Below are positions 27,137-34,218 of a DNA stretch of 64,000 nucleotides, piece by piece. Made by a program: the position numbers and the translations under genes. Location: positions 496,001 to 560,000 of the forward strand of contig JAQMWT010000330.1 of NCBI GenBank assembly GCA_029834535.1, read 5' to 3'. Every line of letters starts with the position of its first letter. Position 1 is the stretch's first letter. Origin of the DNA: Chrysophaeum taylorii (lineage: Eukaryota > Sar > Pelagophyceae > Pelagomonadales > Pelagomonadaceae). The notes beneath the pieces are model-generated. The model was not told where the DNA came from and searched no databases. It saw only the letters and a program-made list of their open reading frames with translations.

Positions 27137-29659
27137 TTAGTTGCTGCTCGCGATGCGCGGCCGTTTGGCAGCGGGGGCGAAATCGGGGTCGAACGTGTCG
27201 TCGATCTCCTTTCGGAAATTGTGGAAGTTTGCTCTTGAGATTGGGAAATTCCGGCGGGAGATTCCGGGGAGTTTGGAGATCTGACTGACTCGGTCGTCGA
27301 TGTAGTTGGCCTTCATGCCGCCCTTCGCTTCGAAGGCCTTGGGCATCGGATCCGATGGGTTCTTGTGCTTCATATACAACATCGCAAGGTAGCGGCGTAC
27401 GAAGCCGAGGAGTTTGGTGGCAAGTGCGCGCTTTTTGCCAATTTCCATGTTCGACGATGCCAATCCCTTGATTTCGGCGTCGGTTCCCATAAACCTGACA
27501 TACTTGAGCAGATTCTCGCAGCGTCTCTTGTCCTGGCGTGTCATGGTGGGAGGCAATTTATGTCCTAACCACCCGACAACGACATCCACGGCGGCGACGC
27601 CACTGAGTTTGTCGAGGTCGAATGAGGGTGCTGCGCTGGAACGCACGAGCATGTTGTTGGCTGTTGGAGGAGCGGTCGCGTGAGTGCAGGCCGGGAAGAC
27701 GGAGGGTGGGAGAGGGCCTCGAGATTGCATGACCAAAGGCGGCATGACTGCCGCCGGCGTGGGCGGGGGCACGACAACGGCTGTGGGCGCCGGTGCGGGG
27801 ATTGGTGCATTCACGATCTGCTCGGGCTGAGGCACGACAGGGGCCGGGGCCAAGGCCGGGACCGACGCCGATGCCATCGCGGGAGGCGGCGGCGGTGGTG
27901 GAAGCGGAGCGACGGGGTTGTGCGCTGCTGGAGGCGGCAGCGCCGGTGGAGGCGGCAGGAGTGGCTGCTCCGGTGGCTCGATTGGCTGCAGTTGCGGTGG
28001 TTGGGCTGGCAGCGCGACTCCAAAGTTATCGAGCAGGCACCCAACCATCATCTGCAGCTGATCGAACTTTCCGTGGAGTTGATCGAACTTTCCGTGGAGT
28101 TGATCGACCTTTCCGTGGAGCTCGCGGTTTTCGTTGCGCTGGCGAGCCATCTCACGATCCTCATCGCCCGAGATCCAGCGGCCTGTGAGGTGAAGGTTGG
28201 CCTCGTCGAACGCAGAGCGAATTTTGCGGCTCCATTGGCGAAGGACGGCGTCGGGCGCGCCATACTGGGTACTAAAGATATGATTGACGGCGTCTCGAAG
28301 CTTAAGGTTAACGAACAGGAAATAATTGCCGTCCTGCCGCTCGGGGTAGTACATGACGATGCTGGCGAAGGCCGCCGTGATGAGGCTCCACAGCTTCCCG
28401 TCGCGTTGATATTCTTCGGGGTACTGGGTGTCGATCTGAAGCACGGCTTTTATGACATCGACGAGCTTGTCGGGGTCAACGCCGAGGGCGAGGATGACGT
28501 CGATGGACGCCGGCACGGGACCGCGGGGTATTTGGCTCCAAGCCGGCTTGCGCCAGCCCGCGAGGATGATAGCGCCCGGCATGACTTGGCAGTTCAACTT
28601 CCGGAAGTATTCGAAGAATGCTGAGACAGAGCGAAGCTCGTGTCCCGTCACCATTACGCAGTGCTCGAGGGCCAACGAGCCGGCAAGATACTCGCAGACA
28701 CCGTGGCGGAAGCTAGCCGCGGAGGCGTTGTCGGGAGGCTTGTCGTCGCCGCCAGTAATTTCGACGGCTTCGAAGCTGCGAGCACGCGAGCCTCGGGCCG
28801 CCGTTGAGGAATGCGGCAACAGGTCCTTGACGTATCGCCCGATCCTCTTCGCGGAGCTGTCGGTGTTGACGAGGTCGGGGAAGAGCCAGCGAGTGCCGTC
28901 GTCCTCCTGGACTTCGAGGCGATTGAGGACCATGTTGTCGGCAAAGGACGTAAGAATGCAGCGTTCCCACCCGTTCCCCGCAATCCAGGCAGTGAGCTTG
29001 GTCTTCGAGACCTTGGACTGCGGCACCGTGATGAACCACGCGTTGAACTGGACGTCGAAGCGTCCCACGTTTCCTAGCGCCATCCACCTGGGCTCGCTCG
29101 ATCGAGCCCCTGCCATCCAGAGGCCGTGGATCGTGTGGATGCGCTTGGCGGATTCCTGGCTGCCCTTCCGAGCGTAGGCCCGGACAATGCGGTCAATTTG
29201 GCAAGGGTAGATAGCTGGAGCCGTGTGGTCCTCATCTTCGCCCGCCGCCATCGAGCGTTGAGACTTGATGCGCTGGATGTTGTGGCGTATACCACGATAC
29301 CAGACGGCCCATTCCGAGCGCGAATCCGAGTTGAGACACATGAAGAAGTCTTTGACGTCCGCCGCCGCTCCCCGAACGTCGAACCTGGTCTTGGCGGCCC
29401 GGAGGACGATGCCCAAAATGTCGAGGATGCTCGTCGTTCCGAGGCTCGTTTCCTGGACGAGATAGAAGGCGAAGCGTTCCCAAACCCTGGGCGCCGCCAA
29501 GACCGCAACGTCCACATCGCTGAAGGGGCCCCGGGGCCGGTCGCCTTTGCCGTTGGCGAAAGCATTGAAGTGCCGAATCGCGTTCGTTCGAGCTCGGTCG
29601 CGGTCTCCAGACATTCCTGCGCTCCCGATGGTTCCGCTGGGAACCGCGGCGCCGCTCAT
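27137..29659 (-). CDS. Tyrosine recombinase of the Crypton-like transposon, 840 residues
   Basis: Residues about 145-355 hold the catalytic core: HGLWMAGARSSEPRWMALGN (Arg186, box I), ASAASFRHGVCEYLAG (Arg318 with His319), VMVTGHELRSV (His340) and FFEYFRKL (Tyr351 as nucleophile), with spacing as in lambda-integrase-type enzymes. The His of the usual HxxR motif is Ala here. An N-terminal helical domain precedes. A triplicated VDQLHGKF heptad-like stretch near 525 may form a coiled coil, a Pro-rich linker follows, and a C-terminal domain of about 160 residues (WLGHKLPPTMTRQDKRRCEN) is unrecognised. It should excise and insert the element by strand exchange via a covalent phosphotyrosine. A TATA stretch lies only 17 bp upstream of Met1, so Met16 at 29614 may be the real start. 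Confidence 0.85.
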   Translation of the reverse strand: MSGAAVPSGTIGSAGMSGDRDRARTNAIRHFNAFANGKGDRPRGPFSDVDVAVLAAPRVWERFAFYLVQETSLGTTSILDILGIVLRAAKTRFDVRGAAADVKDFFMCLNSDSRSEWAVWYRGIRHNIQRIKSQRSMAAGEDEDHTAPAIYPCQIDRIVRAYARKGSQESAKRIHTIHGLWMAGARSSEPRWMALGNVGRFDVQFNAWFITVPQSKVSKTKLTAWIAGNGWERCILTSFADNMVLNRLEVQEDDGTRWLFPDLVNTDSSAKRIGRYVKDLLPHSSTAARGSRARSFEAVEITGGDDKPPDNASAASFRHGVCEYLAGSLALEHCVMVTGHELRSVSAFFEYFRKLNCQVMPGAIILAGWRKPAWSQIPRGPVPASIDVILALGVDPDKLVDVIKAVLQIDTQYPEEYQRDGKLWSLITAAFASIVMYYPERQDGNYFLFVNLKLRDAVNHIFSTQYGAPDAVLRQWSRKIRSAFDEANLHLTGRWISGDEDREMARQRNENRELHGKVDQLHGKFDQLHGKFDQLQMMVGCLLDNFGVALPAQPPQLQPIEPPEQPLLPPPPALPPPAAHNPVAPLPPPPPPPAMASASVPALAPAPVVPQPEQIVNAPIPAPAPTAVVVPPPTPAAVMPPLVMQSRGPLPPSVFPACTHATAPPTANNMLVRSSAAPSFDLDKLSGVAAVDVVVGWLGHKLPPTMTRQDKRRCENLLKYVRFMGTDAEIKGLASSNMEIGKKRALATKLLGFVRRYLAMLYMKHKNPSDPMPKAFEAKGGMKANYIDDRVSQISKLPGISRRNFPISRANFHNFRKEIDDTFDPDFAPAAKRPRIASSN

Positions 29660-29675
29660 GTTTTGTCGATCCGCG

Positions 29676-29685
29676 TATATATATA
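29676..29685 (-). promoter_or_regulatory. TATA-like element of the recombinase gene
   Basis: TATATATATA lies 17 bp upstream of Met1 at 29659. With usual TATA-to-start spacing, transcription would begin near or within the first codons, favouring the in-frame Met at 29614. Confidence 0.45.
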
Positions 29686-29708
29686 GACTACGTCCGTCGG
29701 ACTCACCC

Positions 29709-29816
29709 CGCGTTCGACTTGGCGACCTCCTCGACTTGGTCGTCCACGACTTGGTCGCACCCCGCTTTCGACTTGGCGACCTCCTCGACTTGGTCGTCCA
29801 CGACTTGGTCGCGTCC
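29709..29816. repeat. 54-bp tandem duplication upstream of the recombinase gene
   Basis: The segment TTCGACTTGGCGACCTCCTC with its continuation CGACTTGGTCGTCCACGACT occurs twice in direct order with few differences. Inside, GACTTGG recurs as a shorter subrepeat. It may be a binding region for the recombinase or transcription factors. Confidence 0.75.
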
Positions 29817-29989
29817 TACGACTTTGGCGCGTCGGACGTTTGGCTCGGCTTTGGCTTTGGCGTCGCATCTATATATCCTCACGCAATGCTTTGGTTTGAA
29901 AATGCCGCGAACGTTGGGCTTCGCGACTCTTCCCCCGGTCCTTCCCCTCTGGTCTTCCGCGTGTAGGAAGCAAGCACTTCTAACGTACC

Positions 29990-30004
29990 GTCCGGAAACG
30001 TCCG
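29990..30004 (-). repeat. Right 15-bp terminal inverted repeat
   Basis: GTCCGGAAACGTCCG is the perfect reverse complement of 26529-26543. Outside it the Helitron-derived sequence resumes with CAGAGACAGACAGAC. Confidence 0.9.
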
Positions 30005-30045
30005 CAGAGACAGACAGACAAACATCTGTCGATTAGTAGTTAGGA

Positions 30046-30690
30046 TACCCTGCGTTCACTACGCGAGGGGGGGGAACGGTTAAGAACAAGTATTTTTACA
30101 ATCACTCGTGTTACGCCGCCGGGAATAAATCTGCGCGCCCTTGACAGTGCTAGGGTCGGATAAGAAAACGAGACTAGCCCGCGCCGCAACGACGGGTCCT
30201 ACAACGCGTGGGCTTTTTCCTTTTTTTGCGTGAGGGGGCGAAAGGATGCCGACTTCACTATGGGGACTAGTTCCATCGCGACGATCTCGCGGCGTGGCGG
30301 CACATACTGCTTGAGTACAAATGAACATAGCTCAGCGATCCGTTGAGTATGTCTTAGTACAAACTGAAACATAGTTAACGGCTCGTACGAACTTTCTTAT
30401 CCGACCCTGCCCTTGTGGTTGGTTTTGGTTTGTTGGTTCTAAGAATACGGAACGTTCGCAGCGGCGCGGTTTTTTATGGCCGGGGGAGGCGCAGAAGAAA
30501 AAGCTAGTGACGAGATGGTTGTCAGTCGAATCGCAGCGTCTTCTTGCATGGCGACAGTCACCAACTCTCCTTCGACGCTCCTTTCACCACCCCTCGTCTC
30601 TTAGCCCCGCGATTCTGATCCTGCGCGCTAGACAGCGTCTGGATTGACTTGCATACGCCCGCAGACGCACTGCCACTGGGCTAGTTATTA
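30046..30690. other. Intergenic stretch, 645 bp
   Basis: No gene is seen. GACAGTGCTAGGGTCGGATAAG near 30,140 and TCTTATCCGACCCTGC near 30,397 form an imperfect inverted pair around GGGTCGGATAAGA, which may mark a small non-coding or transposon remnant of about 270 bp. Confidence 0.45.
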
Positions 30691-31575
30691 TTAGTTGTGG
30701 ACGTAGAGGGTCTGGGGTATTTTGACCGCGCGGAGACCCCGGAGTTGGAGTTCGCGTTGGCAGGCTTGAATGTAGGCGAAGTCGGCCGCGTGGTGGCGCC
30801 AGCGATACCCGGCGTGGCGCGCGATGTCGGTGCGTACGGCGACGGCGCCGACGTCGACGTCGCCCTCGCGGTCGAGGCGCGCGGAAACGTGGCCCGAGTA
30901 CGGAGGCAGCGCGCGCGGTGGTCTGAGGGGTTGGTCGGCTCGCATCGCTCTCACGAGGACTTGGACGACACAGTCGGCGTCGTCGCAGCCCCCGCCTTTG
31001 GTCAGGCCGTGCTGGTCGACGAAGGCGCGCGCGACGGCGTGCAAGTCGTCGTCGTCGCCGTCGTCGTTACCGTACCAGAGCTCCTCGACCTTGCCGTCGA
31101 GGAGCACGAGGCGTTTGTTGTTGCCTTGGGCGGAGGGCGTGTAGTGTCGCATCGCGCGGTCGTACTCGAGGCCCGCCTCGAGCTCGCCCTTCATGTCGAG
31201 AAGAAAGTCAAAATACACGAGACCTATACTTTCTTCGATCGCTCGAGCTACGGTCTCGACCATGACGGGGACGTAGTAATTGTCGATGCCGCTCAGGAGC
31301 GTCCAGGGTGTCGTCGAGGCGTTGAGGCCGACCTCGCGCGGAGTGTGGCCGTGGTCCCGGGAGGCGCTAGAAGTTTCGAGGTAGGTGATGCGCGGATCAT
31401 GATGATACCGGCCCAAGACGGCCGCCCTGATGCGCGGGTCGGGGCCGTCGGCGACGATTGTCAGCGACCACTCCTGCAGAGTCTGCGCGAGCATGCAGTT
31501 GACCATCACCTCGATCGACGCGTTGGAAATGGTCGCGTGGACGGGCGCTACGAGGTTCAACAAAGGTGACATCAT
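30691..31575 (-). CDS. Family 2 (GT2) glycosyltransferase
   Basis: The 294-residue ORF begins MMSPLLNLVAPVHATISNAS at ATG 31575, directly at the first beta strand of a GT-A fold. The following CMLAQTLQEWSLTIVADGPD matches the usual SLLAQTYxxxELIIVDDGS block, with the Asp for nucleotide-sugar binding. YLETSSASRDHGHTPREVGL and TTPWTLLSGIDNYYVP correspond to the donor-site region, where a DxD is replaced by SGIDN. The C-terminal AGYRWRHHAADFAYIQACQR is the acceptor-side end. There is no signal peptide or membrane segment, so cytosolic action is likely. The start codon lies 3 bp from that of the divergent isomerase gene. An antisense frame continues upstream over the neighbour and is not coding. 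Confidence 0.8.
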   Translation of the reverse strand: MMSPLLNLVAPVHATISNASIEVMVNCMLAQTLQEWSLTIVADGPDPRIRAAVLGRYHHDPRITYLETSSASRDHGHTPREVGLNASTTPWTLLSGIDNYYVPVMVETVARAIEESIGLVYFDFLLDMKGELEAGLEYDRAMRHYTPSAQGNNKRLVLLDGKVEELWYGNDDGDDDDLHAVARAFVDQHGLTKGGGCDDADCVVQVLVRAMRADQPLRPPRALPPYSGHVSARLDREGDVDVGAVAVRTDIARHAGYRWRHHAADFAYIQACQRELQLRGLRAVKIPQTLYVHN

Positions 31576-31578
31576 AGT

Positions 31579-33210
31579 ATGTGGTGGTGGCTGGCGTGGT
31601 GCAACACCGAGGCGTTGGTGAGACCCGACATCATCGTGGTGGGGTCGGGGATCGGCGGGCTGAGCGCGGGTGCGCTCCTGAGCACGTACGGGTACGGCGT
31701 GACCGTGTTGGAGTCCCACGACCGCATCGGCGGGTGCGCGCACGGGTTCTCTCGGCGGACCAAGGCAGGGACCTTTCATTTCGACTCGGGACCCTCGCTT
31801 TTTAGCGGATGCTCGATAAGCCCCTCGGGAAACCCGCTGCGGCAGGTACTCGACGCCGTCGGCGAAAGCCCCGAATGGCGCACCTACGACTCGTGGCGGA
31901 TGTACGGCGACGAGACGATGAGCGTCTCGTCGGGAGACTCGAGAAAGTTCGCCGCCGAGCTCGAAAGGCTCGACGAGAGGGCCGGCGAGGACTGGCGACG
32001 GCTGATGCGGGTGAACGAGAACCTCGGATACCTGATCGGTGCGGTCCCGTCGATCGCTTTGAGGGCGGACCCGGGCGTCGCGGTCACGGCTTGGCCGTAC
32101 GCTTCTCGGCTCGATCCGCTGCGCGTGCTGGGGTTTGGGCTCGACGCGGGTCGGGGAATCGATCCATCGGGGCCGTTTTCGCGGCTCCTCGACGCGGCCC
32201 GCGTCCCGCGCGGTTCGCTCTGCTATCGATGGTGCGACTTTCTCGCGTTCGCGCTCTCCGGTTTGCCCGCGACGGAAACCTCGGCGGCGGCCGTCTCGTT
32301 CATGCTTCGGGAATTCTTCGCCCCCGGCGCCGTCATGGACCAGCCCGTCGGTGGCTCGCAGGCGGTCGCCGATGCGCTCGCGCGAGCTATTACGAAAAAC
32401 GGCGGCGAAGTGGTGCTGCGAGCGCGCGCCGACGAGTTTCTCCTCGAAAATAATCGTTGTCGCGGCGTCCGCGTCGGAGACGAAGAGCGGCGCGCGGGCG
32501 TCGCGGTCGTCTCGAACGCCCACGTCGCGACGACGGCCGCGATGCTGCCGCCGCAATACCGCGAAAAAAATTCTTGCCTCGACGACTCGGCTCCGATGAC
32601 GCAGTCTTTCCTCCACTTGCACCTCGGCTTTCGAGCGAAACAGGATGAGGACGACGCCGCCTGGAATTCGACGGTCCACCACATCACCGTCCGGTCCTGG
32701 GACTTGCCGGTCGACGCCCCCGACAACCTCGTCTTCATCAGCATTCCCTCGGTCCTCGACGCCGACCTCGCCCCCCCGGGCTACCACGTCCTCCACGCCT
32801 ACTTGCCCGCGACCGAGCCCTACGACCGCTGGACCAACCTCGACCGCGACGCCTACGACGCCCTCAAAAAAGAGCGCGGCGAGGTCCTCTGGCGTGCTGT
32901 AGAGCGCGTTATTCCCGACGTCAGAGACCGAGTTGAAGTTTCGATGGTGGGAACGCCCACCACGCACGAGCGCTTCTTGCGGCGACCCCGCGGCACCTAC
33001 GGCCCCGCCCTCGCCGCCGGTCAACGCCTCTTTCCGGGACACAAGGCCCCCGGCATCCAGGGACTCTACTGCTGTGGCGACTCGACCTTTCCCGGCATCG
33101 GCGTCCCGGCCGTCGCCGGCTCGGGCATTGCCGTCGCCAACGCGATCGCCCCCCTCCATCGCCACACTTCTCTCCTCGACGCCATGCGACGCGATAATCT
33201 CTTGTTGTAG
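31579..33210 (+). CDS. CRTISO-like carotenoid isomerase / FAD-dependent oxidoreductase
   Basis: The 543-residue ORF has an FAD/NAD-binding start, DIIVVGSGIGGLSAGALLST, with the GxGxxG and the acidic residue at the end of strand 2 (VLESHDRIGGCAHGF). FHFDSGPSLFSG, then NPLRQVLDAVGE, are typical of CRTISO and related members of the phytoene desaturase superfamily. The C-terminal flavin block GLYCCGDSTFPGIGVPAVAG closes the fold. It probably isomerises or oxidises a carotenoid in the plastid. The first Met leaves only 16 residues before the fold, with no clear plastid leader, so an upstream exon or different start may be missing. The ATG is 3 bp from the divergent GT2 start. Confidence 0.85.
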   Translation: MWWWLAWCNTEALVRPDIIVVGSGIGGLSAGALLSTYGYGVTVLESHDRIGGCAHGFSRRTKAGTFHFDSGPSLFSGCSISPSGNPLRQVLDAVGESPEWRTYDSWRMYGDETMSVSSGDSRKFAAELERLDERAGEDWRRLMRVNENLGYLIGAVPSIALRADPGVAVTAWPYASRLDPLRVLGFGLDAGRGIDPSGPFSRLLDAARVPRGSLCYRWCDFLAFALSGLPATETSAAAVSFMLREFFAPGAVMDQPVGGSQAVADALARAITKNGGEVVLRARADEFLLENNRCRGVRVGDEERRAGVAVVSNAHVATTAAMLPPQYREKNSCLDDSAPMTQSFLHLHLGFRAKQDEDDAAWNSTVHHITVRSWDLPVDAPDNLVFISIPSVLDADLAPPGYHVLHAYLPATEPYDRWTNLDRDAYDALKKERGEVLWRAVERVIPDVRDRVEVSMVGTPTTHERFLRRPRGTYGPALAAGQRLFPGHKAPGIQGLYCCGDSTFPGIGVPAVAGSGIAVANAIAPLHRHTSLLDAMRRDNLLL

Positions 33211-34218
33211 CGTCGCTTGTAGTAATAGAAACAAATGCGTTGGGGGAGAGTTTTTGATTTACACCCCAGCGCGCAGACGAGGGGTGGTGAAAAGTGGTGA
33301 GGGCTTGATGCTCGAGACGTCCGTAAGTGGCACCAGTGTGTTGTTGCTATGTGGAACTAATAACTCGCGGCGTGCCGTGTTGTTGCAACCCCGCCCGTAG
33401 GTGGGACGGGACACACAACGCAATGCTTGTTTGGGGCGCACCAGGAAGCATGCGGACAACGAGGCCTAGCAGGGCTGTCGGCGAGAGCCAAGAGGGTTGA
33501 AGTTTTGATACAACAAAATATCCTCCGTCGTGAGTAGTAAACAAAGCGCATCACGCGTGCGCGCTACGCACTGTGCGCGAAAGTGTGTGGCCGAAAGACA
33601 AGACGTCGGTTACCTTAATTAGTTAGGCACCACGATTCCGACGCGTCGTAGACAGTTCGAGCGGTGACGTATCTCGATGGGAAAACGCATTGACGAAGCG
33701 CACCGAACCGCCGCTACACACACAACCGGGATGTGACGACCATCACCTAACGTCGTCTAATAAGTCGTAGAGATCGGCATTCTCGTTTAAAATTGCCAGG
33801 TCGTTGTAGAGAATGTCTGGCGTGGCAATGAACAGTAACTCGGACTTGCACTTTCCCTGCTTTGCGGTTGCCCGTGTGTGTGGACTTCCATACCCCATCT
33901 GGCAGAGTGCTTTGCGAGACGAGGCGTCTCCCCACGAGCATCGGAAACGCCACGTCAGCAGCTGCATACGCTGACTCACTCTCCTTCGAGCGCGACAACC
34001 TCGGTGCCGCGTCGTAACGATGTTTAGTGAGCGAGTACATCATCGTCGCTCCATCTTGTATAAAACGCATATTGGCTCCCGACGACCTTGACGACGTCGT
34101 CGGTCGCCGCCATGATCTGAAGAAACCACCGCGAGGGTATCGTCCGCGTGCAGAAAGCAGGCGGGGTTATTATTATTACACAGAGTTTCGCGCGCCGCCG
34201 ACCATACCGATAGGATAT
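33211..34218. other. Gene-poor stretch, 1.0 kb
   Basis: Only short frames without recognisable content are present. GC content drops compared with the flanking genes. The last 100 bp would hold the promoter of the VPS50-like gene. Confidence 0.5.

Larger units (their letters stand above)
26529..30004 (-). mobile_element. Tyrosine-recombinase (Crypton-like) DNA transposon with 15-bp terminal inverted repeats
   Basis: The element is 3,476 bp, bounded by CGGACGTTTCCGGAC on the left (26529-26543) and its exact inverse on the right (29990-30004). Comparison with the uninterrupted unit 1 near 25,455-25,490 shows that everything between was inserted. It carries one long ORF on the minus strand coding for a tyrosine recombinase. 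A GCGCCGAAG-rich tract lies on its left side, and a 54-bp tandem duplication and a TATA stretch on its right. Flanks directly outside are CAGAAAAA (left) and CAGAGACA (right), sharing CAGA. The ORF is unbroken, so the copy is probably young. Known Cryptons usually lack inverted repeats. Confidence 0.8.
25520..30045 (-). mobile_element. Helitron-derived unit 2, tandem copy, split by a tyrosine-recombinase transposon
   Basis: This is a head-to-tail second copy with a period of 1,052 bp. The left piece is 25,520-26,528 and the right piece 30,005-30,045, ending AACATCTGTCGATTAGTAGT then TAGGA just as unit 1 does. The helicase segment at 25,829-26,470 is nearly the same as in unit 1, with small indels (for example two codons shorter around the SGSTTPPYP region). 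Near identity means the tandem arose recently or was formed by rolling-circle read-through. The copy is interrupted in its CAGA-rich microsatellite by the 3,476-bp element. Confidence 0.8.

Noticed and set aside
31576-33234. Minus-strand upstream extension of the GT2 frame over the isomerase gene
   Set aside because: It is antisense to a clear CRTISO-like protein, and the GT2 fold starts at the ATG at 31575.
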